NCBI RefSeq assembly: GCF_014805685.1
Contig: NC_060886.1
Location: 26,917,152-26,981,151 of the forward strand
Length of the DNA: 64,000 nucleotides
Direction of reading: 5' to 3'
DNA from: Silurus meridionalis
Taxonomy: Eukaryota; Chordata; Actinopteri; Siluriformes; Siluridae
The notes beneath the pieces were generated by a model that did not search any database, had not been told where the DNA came from, and worked only from the letters and a program-made list of their open reading frames with translations. The translations under genes and the position numbers were made by a program. This document shows positions 1 to 13,321 of the stretch, in pieces (positions within the stretch are counted from its first letter, which is position 1; the number at the start of each line of letters is the position of its first letter).

Positions 1-386
1 AATCCATGTGTGAAAATAATGTCTCATGCTACCTGAACAACTCTTTCCCAGTTTGAGACCAATGAAATTGGAATTGTCCTGGCATTGTCATCTTGTTAAA
101 TGCCTGTGTCATCAGGGAAAAAAAGCATTGATTGAAATACCCAGTCAGTAAATATACAAGTAGACAGCTGACCTGACCTGAACACTACCCCCATGGGCTT
201 GCACACTAGGCACTACAAATGATGGGTACATTACTTCATCCACCTCTCTTCTTACAATGATGAGTCTAGATTTACCCTGTTCCAGAGTGATTGATGCATC
301 AAACCATATGACCCTTTCCCATTACTCTAGAGTCCAATCCTTATACTCCCTAGGAAATTAAAGTTTTTTTATTAGTCTAATGATGA

Positions 387-611
387 AGGTCCCCTGGTGG
401 TCTAGTGGTCTAAGATGCAGCGCTCTCACTGCTGCGACCCGGGTTCGATTCTCGGTCAGGAACCATCCCCAGCCACTTTCAGTGCCGGTCCCAAGCCCGG
501 ATAAATTGGGGAGGGTTGCGTTAGGAAGGGCATCCAGCGTAAAACATGTGCCAAATCAAACATGCGGAGGATCCGCTGTGGCGACCCCTAACGGGAGAAG
601 CCGAAAGAAAC
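387..611 (+). mobile_element. tRNA-Glu-derived SINE with RTE-like tail
   Basis: The 5' part reads like tRNA-Glu with a CTC anticodon: an A box near 398-410 and a B box with GGTTCGATTC near 441-450. It is followed by a unique body and a 3' tail ending in GGCGACCCCTAACGGGAG and AGCCGAAAGAAA. The 18 bases at 369-386 recur exactly at 612-629, a perfect target-site duplication that marks both ends and suggests a recent insertion. The tail resembles the 3' end of the RTE-like LINE at 51.7-53.6 kb, which probably supplied the enzymes for its movement. It is not a functional tRNA gene: the body runs on and the acceptor stem is imperfect. Confidence 0.88.
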
Positions 612-629
612 TTATTAGTCTAATGATGA

Positions 630-1904
630 GTGTTACACACCTGTTAAGTCCCAAGCCCATGAACTCTCTTCATACTGTACATGTGGAAAAGCTCTTACTT
701 TCATTATTAAACATAGCCATGATTTCTCCTGTTGTTTCTTTACTATTTGTTTTTACCAAATGTTTAAGTAATCTCCGATCCTGATCATTAAAGATTGTAT
801 TCCCACCATCTTCCTTGAATATGACAGTTCTTAACCTAATTTTAGTAGTTCCAGCAGTCTACTTGGTAGTTTGCTTTGATTGATGCAGGCACTAATTATC
901 CAGTGGAAGTTCTTCATTTTATATCTAGAATCCAATGCACATATAATCATAACTATTGGATATTATTGTTACTATTGTTAATAGTATGTGTGTAATGCAT
1001 ACATCACTATAGCTTTTGTTGCTGCTTCTAAATTGAGAATTTTATAATACACACCTGCCAGACTACATATACAGTAAAGGGAATAAGTAGTTAGCAAGTT
1101 AGCTTTGCTTCACAGTCGCTTCAGACAAAGTGAAAGTGAAAGTCCAGTCTAAGTAACACTACTTCTGCTACTTTTAAATAGCAACATTTTTCAGAAATTA
1201 ACAACAATTCCAAATGAACCACATAAGAGAAAGGTTTATATGTGTCTTATAGACTTTTAAAATTAATTCTGCTATATATAGGCTGTTTGCTCACCTCTGA
1301 AACACATCCACTCGGATTCCTAGGAGCTACAAACGCAGTTTTAACCGAGCTGTCTTTCCCTGTGGGGTGATTGGCCAGGATCAAAACAAAAAGCAGAAAC
1401 TGACCAATCGTAGCTCAGGAGGTGGACTTGGGTATTAGGTAGGAGGGATTTTACAGGGACAGAAGTTCAAAGAAACTGAGTTCAGATAACATTTGCAGTG
1501 TCTACACTCCTAGACAGCTGCTGGACTGCTATCGCCCTTTAAGCATTTTTGATGCATTAAATCTCGGGTTCCCAACCTGCATATCATATTTTTTGAGGTT
1601 CCAGCAGTGAAGCCCAGAAGCTGTTCCAGAGTGAGGTCCTGTAACAGAGCATGGCCACACTGATGCTGGAAAAATAATCTATCAATCTTTCAAAAGTATA
1701 TCACATACTTTTATATCTAGAGGCAGAGGTACTGTAATCCAAATACATGCTGTTTCTCAGAACTTTATATAATCTCATGTAGGTCATATTAGCCTTCTTT
1801 CTCTTAAAAATATAGCTGAGAAATATGCTGTTGCTACATGATTAAAAAAGTTCTGAGTGCATATAGTAAATGAGTAAAATGTTGCAGCAAGAATCCTTAC
1901 ATAA
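630..1904. other. no gene recognised
   Basis: AT-rich sequence without a convincing ORF. A more GC-rich patch at about 1290-1640 holds GATTGGCC and CCAATC motifs (near 1369 and 1403), which could be CCAAT boxes of an old promoter or LTR, but no downstream exon could be identified. Nothing else is supported. Confidence 0.4.
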
Positions 1905-1905
1905 C

Positions 1906-2142
1906 AGCAATAGAATAGAATAGCCTTTATTTGTCACATATACATTAGAGCACAGTGAAATTTGTGCTTCGCATATCCCAGCTTGCTTGGAAACAGGGGT
2001 CAGAGCACAGGGTCGGCCATGATACGGCGCCCCTGGAGGGTTAAGGGCCTTGCTCAAGGGCCCAAGCATGGCAGCTTGGCGATACCGGGACTTGAACTAT
2101 CAGTAACCTAGCGCCTTAACCACTGAGCTACCACTCCCCCTG
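1906..2142 (-). mobile_element. tRNA-derived fish SINE
   Basis: On the minus strand a tRNA-like head (about 2142-2070; on the plus strand it ends in CTTAACCACTGAGCTACCAC) is followed by the conserved core containing CCCTTGAGCAAGGCCCTTAA, then a 3' end with AATAAAGGCTATTCTATTC next to short TAGAA repeats. This is the layout of a SINE family very common in teleost genomes. A related shorter copy lies at 25769-25905. Target duplications are not clear. Confidence 0.75.
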
Positions 2143-3027
2143 TCTTGTCAACAAAGCAACGAAACGCAATCAACTTTTGCACTGATTACAAAGTACTACT
2201 GTTGACATATAAAGCCTGAGGTTTTGTGTATTCTGACATTAAATAAAAGGTTCAGACTATTTGTTGGTACCTCAAATAGTGCAGTCTATGGAAGAGACCA
2301 GAGCTTTCTTTTACAAAGCCTAAAAGTTATAAAACAGTCAATCAAATAGTGTTCAGGACTTATTAGTAAAGCAAATTGGAAAATAATGGCAATTTTTTTA
2401 GGGAGCAATATAGTCTGGCTAGAGGAGCAATGGAAAATGTGGTCTAATGAGATTATCATCAGCAATAATAATTGTAATTCTAATTCTGTAAACTGTAATT
2501 GAAATTGTAAAAATATACTTGTAATTCTGGGTTTTGCTCCAATTGGCTTCCATTAATCACCACTTAAAGGTTTACAAGATTCGCCTTTGACCAATTTTAG
2601 AGAACTAGTTGATCATTGGTTGATCTGATGCCATTCACAGCAGACACTTGTACACAATCGAGTAAATTAATGTACTAAAGCATTTGCAATTCAATCAAAG
2701 CAATGAGAATTGTTTTTATGATGTGCATAAGTAAATCAATGACATAGAGGTTGCACAAAGAGTTTTAAGAATTTCATTTCTGAACTGAGAAACACGCCAA
2801 AGCATCTGAGAAAAATACACTAATTACCGAAACCCACAAGGATGGCAGATTGCATGTGTGTTTTGCACAACTATGCATTGTTTGCTGTGCACTCACATAT
2901 CCTTAAAAAAATCTGTTACATGAGCAAAACAATGCAATAATAATTGATGGTTTTCAAAGTCAACTACAGCAGAAACTTTTGTTCCCCAGGACATATTCAG
3001 CTTATCTCTCCGCTATTCTGGAAATAT

Positions 3028-3121
3028 TACCTGCAATACGTGCAATATTACCTGCAATACGTGCAATATTACCTGCAATACGTGCAATACCACCTGTGTG
3101 CAATACTACCTGCAATACGTA
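3028..3121 (+). repeat. 21-bp minisatellite
   Basis: Tandem copies of a 21-bp unit, GCAATATTACCTGCAATACGT, are seen with three near-exact repeats followed by one or two diverged copies. Overlapping ORFs here translate the repeat only and are not genes. Confidence 0.85.
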
Positions 3122-3189
3122 CTTTTTCCTCATTTGTATTTATACATTGTGTTGTGTATACTTGTATACTATAGTATGTTGGTAGATAT

Positions 3190-3425
3190 AGTATGACGGT
3201 AGATATGTGCTACAGCTGTCATAATGTCACAGCGCACCAGCACATGATGCCCCTGCAGACGAGGCAAAAAATGCTTCAGAGCTTTGAACACAGTGTGGAG
3301 CTCAAAATAATTCATATGGGCTGAATGGAGTGAGTTTGGCCATACACCGTTCACTGATCTGCCTCCTGCGTGGCTCCTCACCCCGTGAAGGAGGCATCTG
3401 TGGTAAAAATCTCTCCCAGAAACGA
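3190..3425 (-). pseudogene. DIRS retrotransposon RNase H fragment
   Basis: The minus-strand translation contains ALKHFLPRLQGHHVLVRCD followed by AVAHI, a decayed form of the DIRS-type RNase H block in which a TDNTAAVAYI-like motif is usual. The upstream part has the 'HSAHMNYFELHTVFKAL' stretch that normally precedes it. The aspartate-rich active region is altered (DIMTAVAH), so the fragment is inactive. A short TA-rich insertion at about 3450-3485 separates it from the gag-like part, so the reverse transcriptase in between is deleted. Confidence 0.65.
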
Positions 3426-3499
3426 ATTCATTAGATTCGTTTGATTCATTGATGTTTTTTATATATATATAAAATATATATAACTGAGGCAGTGCCTTT

Positions 3500-5240
3500 A
3501 TTAAACTTGTGAGAGGACTGTGAAGGGGAGTGTTTGGTGACACTGCTTCTGCACTTAATCTCACATATTTTTCAGGAACAGGAAAACGCACTCTGGACGA
3601 CACGGGGAACAGTGAAGCTTGTGCGGAACAGAGAATGACCCTCGCCGGCGAGGATGGGGCCGACCTCGCTGAAAAAGAACCTCCGTCTTTTGGACTGGCG
3701 AACATGGAGGGAAGAACAGGTGTCCGGAGGGCTGACCGCCCATGAACGAGGATCAAAAAACTCCCTGCTTCCTATTAGGACCAGAAGGAGCAGAGTAGGG
3801 GGGTTTTCTCGCCGCGGCTGCGGCGAAGGACATCTTACACCAGGGCCTAGCAGGGGAGGTGGCCCGCTCTGCTGAGCCGGTGGTCTCCCGCAGGCCCTGT
3901 AATTTCTGCCAGTGTAGTGGGGATGACGTCCCGCAGCAGAAGCGTTACATGGTCGCACAGATGGTGTCTGTTGCTGCGCCGGCTTCCTAGGAAGACACAG
4001 TTTGAACGCCTCGTCCTCCTTCTTTTTATCATCGGATCGTTGTTACATCAGCGCAACAGCCGGGCCAAAAAGAGCTTGACCAGGTTCAACCGGTGCCCCT
4101 GCGATGCGACGTTTCTCACTATCAGGGAGAGCGGATAGATTGAGCCACAGCGCATGTTCTATGACCACCGACAAAGCCATACAACGTCCACTTGCTTGTA
4201 CAGCTTGACGGGCATTGCAGAGAACAGGGTCATTCACCGTGACAACCTCCTTCCAGAGATCGGGCGATGGTGACCCTTTCTCCAGTTGTTTACCCAAGTC
4301 AATCAGGAGTTCGGCCTGATACACGGACAACAGCGAGGAGACATTGAGAGCTCGAATCGAAAGAGCTGAGGCTTTATACGATGCCTGAAGAATCGACGCG
4401 GAAAAGCGATCCATCTTACCCGGGAGGACGGGCTTGGGTGGGGCGAGCAGCCCGCCCTGAGATGGGTTGAGGTGTCTGGCGATGGAAGGCTCGATAACGG
4501 GGGGATCACCCATGCCGAGACTCGCCATGTCCTTAAACTCAAGCCCCCCAAGACCGTGTTTCAGATCGAGCGGATCTCCAGCAGTATCTCATGTGTTTCG
4601 CACATGCAGGGAGGACGGGAAGAAGCTGCTTTTTCGGGCCGGAAGGAGGTCCCAGAAGCTTACCGTCATATACGTCTCTCTCCTAATCAAAAGCATTCAA
4701 GAGAGCCGGTCATTCGATGTTGAGCCGCACGGCAGCGCGTTCACAAAGCTCCAGTAAAACCGATTGAGACGGGGCGGAGGGAACCTGAGGGACCACGGAA
4801 GACGGGATGGCTTCCTCGTCGTCCGAGCCGTCGAGAAGGCCCGCCTCGACCTCATCCCCGGAACCTGTCGGTCCTTTGGGGAAACGGTTGTCGGCCGGTA
4901 GCAAATCCTCGAACGGGGAAGGACACTGGTCGGCCCAGTCAGAGGAAGTCGCACCGTAGGAGGCCCCCGGGTGTGCCGCAGCGTCGCCTTTTTCCCCCTC
5001 CGAGTTGGAGAGCTCAAAATCAAAACACTATGAAGCGGCCGTCTTGAGTCTGCGACGCAGGAGTTTTTCGGGAGCGCCAGGCAATGGCTACAGTTCTCCG
5101 GGAGGTCAATAGCATCTTGTGCACGCTTGAGACCCATACAGACAACGCAGAAGGGATGGGCATCCCTGGTGGCAATGAGAGCACCGCACGCGATAGGTTG
5201 TCCACCGATGTAGCCAGTGCCGCTTTAGAAAGCGCCATGA
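3500..5240 (-). pseudogene. DIRS-type gag-like ORF1 remnant
   Basis: Minus-strand reading at about 4528-4043 gives a stretch with LLSVYQAELLIDLGKQLEKG, VNDPVLCNARQAVQASGR, and ALWLNLSALPDSEKRRIAGAP ending in LFGPAV. This pattern is typical of the ORF1 (gag) of fish DIRS elements. Neighbouring pieces in other frames (4910-4697, 5238-5020, 3958-3572) continue it upstream and downstream, so several frameshifts are present. The piece is GC-rich compared with its surroundings. The fragment runs gag then RNase H on the minus strand and is dead. Confidence 0.65.
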
Positions 5241-5545
5241 AAAAAGGTAAAAGAAGCAGGTGGGCAGCCTATAGAAAAAAGAGTGCAAAAGCTTGTGCAG
5301 TCCAGGAACCAGGGAGCTGTGATGTAAAAAAAAAAGAAGGCAAAGTCAGGAAAATAAGGGGAATTTCCTAATGTGAAGAAATTAGACACCAGGGGTCTCC
5401 AGGGTATGAATATGAATGTGAGCAAAACACATGTGTGCTTGATCATTTTGATGTGATGAAGTAACCACCTTCTATGGGCTCATTAGAACGTGACTGGAAT
5501 AAAGAAGTTTTTGCTTTTACTCATCCAAGACTGAGGATCCTTCAT
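5241..5545. other. spacer between two DIRS relics
   Basis: This may include DIRS 5' untranslated or terminal-repeat sequence, as it lies at the 5' end of the minus-strand relic and just upstream of the plus-strand relic. No gene is recognised. Confidence 0.3.
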
Positions 5546-5549
5546 TGGC

Positions 5550-6470
5550 TGTTTGAGTCCATTGCATTTTTATCTTCTCAGGATTAAGTGTGCAACATTG
5601 GGAATCTACCTGCGATGTGTTGGCTCAGGACGGGCTCTGAGTTACGACACTTCCACACTAAAGGTTTACGAACTGCTATTGTGGCTTATCATGCTCCACC
5701 TGCAGAGCAGTAGTGGAAAAACCTGTTGTTTCCTCCATGTTACCCTGAGGCTGAAGCCTCAGGAGCAACACAGAGTGCCTGAATGGGACCTGTTTTAGCC
5801 TCCCTTCGAGCCCCTGTCCGAAGTGCCCTTGAGATTTTTGACAGTCAAGACTGTTTTTCTATTGACCATCTTGTCTCTACGCGCTTTCCGGTAGTCCCTC
5901 CCGTGTGGAGTTTACCCCAGGCATGGCCAGTGCCTTCCTCTTCCCCAAGGTGTCCTCGGCTGTCCCACAATCAGTTGTGCTCCAGGCATTTTATCCCCCT
6001 CCTTTTCTTGCCCCCGACTAGGAGAAGCTTAACTGGGTGTACCCAATGTGGGCACTGGACACATACGTCCATGGAACTGCAGTATGGAGAAAGTCAGACC
6101 AGCTGTTTGTCTGCTACAGTCTGTATTAAAGGGTTTCCTGCCAATAAGCAGGCCCTCAGTAGGTGGATTGTAACTGCTCTCCACTCCTCTTATGAGTCCT
6201 CTGGTCTCCCCATTCCTTTCAGGGTCAGAGTTTACTCAACGTGGAGTGTGGCGGCCTCCAAGGCCTTGTCCTTTGGGGTATTTCCCCAAAACATTTGCAA
6301 CACTCCAGGCTGGTCCACCCTGCTGACCATCGTCAGGCCATACAGCTTTTACCCTAGTGCCACTCCTGGCCCCTCAGTCCTTCAACCTAGCAGTGCATAT
6401 CCACATAAGGCAGGGATTGGTCAGTCTGGCATTATTGGATACTCATTTCCAAAACGTTGTTGATGCAGCT
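5550..6470 (+). pseudogene. DIRS tyrosine recombinase remnant
   Basis: Plus-strand frames give a sequence that matches the C-terminal half of a DIRS tyrosine recombinase across several frameshifts. Visible blocks are VPEWDLF near 5780, EKLNWVYPMWALDTYVHGTA (about 6020-6080), KSDQLFVCYS, KQALSRWIVTALHSSYES, GLPIPFRVRVYSTWSVAAS, and an ICNTPGWSTLLTIVRPYSF block that holds the position of the nucleophilic tyrosine. In the family these enzymes insert circular DNA copies without target duplications. The copy is 5'-truncated and inactive. Confidence 0.7.
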
Positions 6471-6639
6471 TGAGTTCCTGAAAGGAAATGTCTCTGAATT
6501 ATGTATGTGAGTCTTCAGGCCACACTCCCTGCATCCCTAAAAGCGTTTACTTTACTTTTGAAGCTATCGCCATCTCTACGACATGTGCTTTTATAGCTAA
6601 CTGGTTGTGACATGATTCAGAGCATGGAAAAGTGGAAGC

Positions 6640-6720
6640 GTTCCCAAAGTATAGTTGACGCTGTGTTCTGTTCCCTCAGGGAACCAGGGTAACCCAGAGA
6701 CGCTCATAATCTTCTACCGA
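6640..6720 (+). repeat. DIRS 3' terminal region
   Basis: The motif TTCCCTCAGGGAACCAGGGT followed by AACCCAGAGACG, near 6670-6705, is typical of the terminal region of fish DIRS elements. It lies in the expected place downstream of the recombinase remnant, so it likely marks the 3' end of the plus-strand relic. Confidence 0.55.
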
Positions 6721-7110
6721 GTTTGCTGAAGCTTTGATTTAAACTTTTGTCAATGATAAACAGTGTGTGAGCTATAGCCAAAAATGTGTGAAATTATGTT
6801 TTTTTTGCCTTTGGCCAATTGGGTTGATAAACGTCTCCCCAAACTGTGGTCTACAATCTGTCCAAGTTTGCAGTTTGGTCTGCACAATCAGTTTTATGGT
6901 GGAAGAACAGAGATATTACCATATATTTCGTTTAGATAATTATTGTACTGTTGCGTTGCACTAGTGTGTGACATTGCTAATGTTAGTTAACACTAGAGTT
7001 GGAAATTAACCTGGGACTTAGGGCAAATTTGTCAATGCACTAATTTACTAGCTCTATTACCAGTGTCACGATTTATGTGTCATATTAATGAAAAGTGTTG
7101 TATTTTAGAG

Positions 7111-7940
7111 CAGTGGTGGACGAAGTACACAAACCATGAACTTGAGTTAAAGTGAAGATACACTCTGTAAAATATTTCTCCAGTAAAAGTAAAAGTGCTC
7201 CCTTTAAACTTTTACTTAAAAGTACAAAACTTTTTTTACTTTAAATGTACTTAAAGTAAAGTAAAACTTTCTTTCAGCTTCTCCCATTAGGGGTCGCCAC
7301 AGCGGATTATCCACATTGGTGATCCGCATGTTTGATTTGGCACATGTTTTTACGCTCGATGCCCTTCCTAACACAACCCTCCCCATTTATCGGGGCTTGG
7401 GACCAGCACTAGGAGTGCACTGGCTTGTGCAACCATAATGGCTGGGTTCGGTTCCCTAACCAGGAATCGAACCCGATGAGAGCACCAAATCCTAACCACT
7501 AGACCACCAGGGAACACTTAAGTATCCAAAGTACTATGATTTATTATGGCTATAATGTTCCATAATGTCTCTTACCTAATCAACTCAGTTTATGTGTTAA
7601 GACTCTAATATTACTCTTAGCACACCAGTCTAGTTATAGAATGATATTAATGAATCCAACACTCATTGATATTTATTAAAATGATCATGCCCTAAAACCT
7701 TCTTTTCAATTACTTCAAATAAAAAGATGCAAATATGAGCTTATGATTGGTGGCTGGCAGCGTGCTTGAACAGTTAAGATTTTATCCACTCATAAATTGT
7801 CAAAATGGATATTTGAATTTAAATTTAAAGGTAAAGTAAAAGTCTTCCTAAATTGAAATACTTTAGTAAAATACAGATACATGAAAAAAATACTCAAGTA
7901 CAGTAATGAATTACATTTACTTCATTCCTGTCCACTACTG
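7111..7940. mobile_element. Nonautonomous hAT MITE (CAGTGGTGGAC ends)
   Basis: The ends are CAGTGGTGGAC and its near inverse GTCCACTACTG. They are flanked by an exact 8-bp duplication, TTTTAGAG, at 7103-7110 and 7941-7948; this length is the hAT hallmark. There is no transposase ORF. The element carries a nested reverse SINE at about 7260-7515. A second copy with matching interior lies in opposite orientation at 26367-27081. Confidence 0.88.
7260..7515 (-). mobile_element. tRNA-Glu-derived SINE, nested in hAT MITE
   Basis: Reverse copy of the SINE family at 387-611. It starts with the inverse tail CTTCTCCCATTAGGGGTCGC and ends with the inverse tRNA-Glu head CCACTAGACCACCAGGGAA. Short near-identical flanks (acttaaagta at 7250, acttaagta at 7516) are a likely target duplication. 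The sister MITE at 26.4-27.1 kb lacks it, which gives the empty site. Confidence 0.85.
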
Positions 7941-7948
7941 TTTTAGAG

Positions 7949-10030
<2,082 letters not shown>

Positions 10031-10411
10031 ATTGTACAGAATATTTTCAATACAATTGCGTTTTTCAGTCCCTAACAGTAACATGCGTTAAAACTCTAAA
10101 ACAAGCTCACAAAACATGATCCCCATCTTAAAATAAAGCAGTGGATGGATTTCAGTTTCTTTCAGTTTCACATTCTATTGAAATAAATTTTAATAAATGC
10201 ACATTGTGCAAAATTTTTTCCATGAGTCACGTTTCTCACTTCTTAACAGTTATCTTTCCTTTAAATGCACAGAAAACATTGGTAGTAAAATGTAGTAGTG
10301 CAACCTGATAAAGTGCATTAGGAGAACCTGAGAAATTAAACTAGACATTACAAAGACTTAACAGAGGTAACAAACTAAAACCCTCTACCTTCAACACTGT
10401 CTGTAAGACTT

Positions 10412-10730
10412 TTAGACCAATAAGCTGACCTTAAGATAGGGGACTTTGGAGGAAATTTTTTTGTTATCCTCCAGCTCCAGGAAGATCTTCTGAAAAACCT
10501 CAAAGGGTATTTCAGTTTCTTTGGATAGTTTAGTTCCATAAATAAGGCCCATTAGGTAGATGTAAGCATGTGTACCATTGGTAATACCAAAAAGCACTTC
10601 TGCTCCCTCAAAGGCTATTCCAGCTTGTTTCTCGAAAACTCCTCCCTGGCTTTGCTGACCACAAAGATGTTGAGTACAAATGAAGTTAAGTAGTCCTGGA
10701 TGGCTGCAGCATATTCATCATCCCAAACCG
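10412..10730 (-). pseudogene. C-terminal fragment of a fish SAMD3-like expanded family
   Basis: The minus strand gives, over two frames, FVLNIFVVSKAREEF, then GIAFEGAEVLFGITNGTHAY, IYLMGLIYGTKLS and FEVFQKIFLELEDNKKISSK. I recall this pattern from the C-terminus of an expanded, poorly characterised fish family often labelled sterile alpha motif domain-containing protein 3-like. One frameshift near 10600 breaks it. Other exons of the same kind of gene appear decayed at 19.1-20.2 kb on the plus strand. The family assignment is from memory and should be searched. Confidence 0.45.
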
Positions 10731-11071
10731 GTAAAATATACCAGAGAGAATTCAAACAACTTTTTGTTTGCTAATGTGAATAATGCATACAACACTTTGC
10801 TCTACCTTTGATAATAGTTGCTGTGGTAGACCTGATCTATACACTTATGTATAATTTGAACCAGGAGGTCACTCAAAGATTACTGTTGATATTGTAGTTT
10901 TGAGCTGTGTTGCGTCAAGTCAAGAAATGTGTGCGCATCAGAAATGCATTTGTAAAACTTAATTCTTTTCACATGAATTTGCCTACATTTATAAACAATA
11001 ACTAGGATGTGTGAATTTAACAATATTTATGTGGATAGAGTCATGTATGTAGTGTATATATATTATATATA

Positions 11072-11487
11072 CAGTACAGACCAAAAGTTTGGACACACCT
11101 TCTCATTCAAAGAGTTTTCTTTATTTTCATGAATATGAAAATTGTAGAGTCACACTGAAGGCATCAAAACTATGAATTAACACATGTGGAATTATATACA
11201 TAACAAAAAAGTGTGAAACAACTGAAAATATGTCATATTGTAGGTTCTTCAAAGTAGCCACCTTTTGCTTAGATTACTGCTTTGCACACTCTTGGCATTC
11301 TCTTGATGCCTACTTTGAAGAACCTACAATATGACATATTTTCAGTTCAATTTTTTGTTATGTATATAATTCCACCTGTTAATTCATAGTTTTGATGCCT
11401 TCAGTGTGAATCTACAATTTTCATAGTCATGAAAATAAAAAAAACTCTTTGAATGAGAAGGTGTATCCAAACTTTTGGTCTGTACTG
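11072..11487. mobile_element. Tc1-like palindromic MITE
   Basis: Begins CAGTACAGACCAAAAGTTTG and ends with its inverse at 11487, flanked by TA on both sides. Both halves are long inverted repeats of a fish Tc1 terminal repeat, joined at about 11306 ('cttgatg' to 'cctactttgaag') with the transposase deleted. A second copy with the same junction is at 44516-44910. Confidence 0.88.
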
Positions 11488-11514
11488 TATATATAATATA
11501 TATAAACTTTTTTC

Positions 11515-12150
11515 TAACGTTTGACCTGCCCCTCACTTGGACTGTCAACAGAAAAGGTGAATCATTTGTCACGCTAAAAACAACTGGGCATGAAAAAATG
11601 CACTTCACCTGTGTTCTAAGCTGCACGGCATCGGAAGAAAAGCTTCCACTGACGGTGTTTTTGAAACGCACGATGATTCCTAAAGAAAAAAAAAGACAGA
11701 AAGCCTAATGAATGAATGAATGGCTGACGCAGTGATACGGCAAGCAACGGTAGGATTATTTCACAGGAACAAGGCATTGCTCGTTTTGGACAGCATGAGG
11801 GCCCACATAACAGATTCTGTGAAAAAAGCCATCAAGAGGACAAACTCAATTCCAGCTGTGATTCCTGGGGGCATAACAAAGTATTTGCAGCCACTCGACA
11901 TCAGTGTTAATCGTGTTCAGTGGGCTTGGATGACAAGTGGGGAGAAATCCTTCAATAAAACAGGCCGCATGCGAAGATCAACTTACGGTCAAGTCTGCTA
12001 GTGGATCCTGACAGCGTGGACCACTGTCAAAAAATTCACTATAATCAATGGGTTTTGAAAGGCTGGACTGCTGCGTGTTCCACAAGCTCAGCGAGGAATT
12101 TGCCTCCAGATGAAAATGATGAGAGTGTCATTCATGAGCATGCCTCAGTA
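11515..12150 (+). pseudogene. pogo/Tigger-like transposase remnant
   Basis: Translated blocks are LTWTVNRKGESFVTLKTTGH, CVLSCTASEEKLPLTVFLKR, LLVLDSMRAHITDSVKKAIK, and AVIPGGITKYLQPLDISVN, then WMTSGEKSF and GRMRRSTYGQVC. These match the DDE domain of pogo/Tigger-class transposases; the second aspartate (LVLDSMRAH) and the PLD motif are present. The N-terminal DNA-binding part and the first aspartate are missing. Frameshifts lie near 11700 and 11920, and a stop follows at about 12000. It is a dead fragment. Confidence 0.75.
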
Positions 12151-12303
12151 TGAATTTATAAAAAGTCAGAAGACAAAAATATACTTTGTCTAAGTGGTAG
12201 TCCTTGATTACCTCTTCTGTCTTTTCACAAAGGGCGACAATGAGGCCTCTGATCACAATTTCTCTTCAAGCTTCAATGCTGTTGTCCTATAAATATACAT
12301 TTA

Positions 12304-13023
12304 CAGTGGAACCCGGTTATGTCGATGTCCTAGGGGGTCGCCAAAAAGCATCGAGGTAACCGATGATCGAGATAAACGAAAACAAAATGGCGGCAATATA
12401 TTAACGTGCTTGAAATTTCTTTATGTACATGATGTGCGTTAATAAATGAGAATGTGCATGCACGTGTTTTTGAAGGTTTTTTTTACACAACAGCGTTGCC
12501 GCGATTTGTTTGATGAAGGCATGCTATAAAAATGTACATACGTTTGTTAACAACAAAAGGCATAAGTGCACCTACTAACAGCAGAGATTTACCAGTATAC
12601 AATACAAACCACCGTCCATTTTCCATCTCCTTAACGAGAGAGCCGTGCTCCTTACCCTTACCCTGCTCGGTAAGGAGTTGAAGCCGGGAGCGCCGCGATC
12701 CCGTTCATCGCATAACATTTAACAAAAAAAATGCATATGTGCACTTACTAACAGCAGAGATTCACCAGTATACAATACAACACCTGTAGTATCTGTAAGG
12801 TTTGATTTTTCCACCACTTCCGCGAGTTCTTCTGCGGCTGCACAGAGATAACCGACGTTAAATGGCAAATTTTTTCCCCCCTTGTGCTCGAGATATTAGG
12901 GTTCGGCGATCGACATAACCGATAAAAAATGCTTAGAAAAAGCGATAATTTGGCGGTTCCACTTCAAAAAGGTCGACTTAATAGGGTTGTCGAGATAACC
13001 GAGGTCGAGATAACCGGGTTCCA

Positions 13024-13026
<3 letters not shown>
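12304..13026. mobile_element. pogo/Tigger-like nonautonomous element
   Basis: Ends are CAGTGGAACCCGGTTAT and its inverse ATAACCGGGTTCCACTG, with TA target duplications at 12302 and 13027. TATCTCGA-like words recur inside the ends, as in pogo-type termini. There is no transposase. An internal direct duplication of about 62 bp is seen (about 12548-12610 and 12717-12781). The right end abuts a (TA)n tract. Confidence 0.82.

Positions 13027-13064
<38 letters not shown>
13027..13064. repeat. (TA)n microsatellite
   Basis: TA run directly at the right end of the pogo-like element; it probably expanded from or was targeted at the TA insertion site. Confidence 0.9.
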
Positions 13065-13069
<5 letters not shown>

Positions 13070-13321
13070 TTACCTTAAGAACGGATATTAAAATGCTACA
13101 ACATAACTAACTGCTAGAATGTAAAACGTAAATGCCTCGTTTATGATGTCAAGGGTCTCATCAAGTTTCCTCTTCCCTTCCTCCTATACACATTCATCAA
13201 TTTTGGTGTGTATTGGTCCAACCTCCATAATAATGTGGACTGTAGAGGCTTTAGTGTGATCTTCCGGAATTCCTCTTCATTCTGGAAATATGAAAAAGTA
13301 CATCATGATATATGTACAGAA

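Noticed and set aside
387..470. Possible tRNA-Glu gene
   Set aside because: The tRNA-like part is the head of a SINE with tail and target duplication, and the acceptor stem is imperfect.
3000..3130. CRISPR-like array
   Set aside because: Units are contiguous with no spacers and the genome is eukaryotic.
2944..3174. Repetitive ORF with YLQYVQY units
   Set aside because: Reads the 21-bp minisatellite only.
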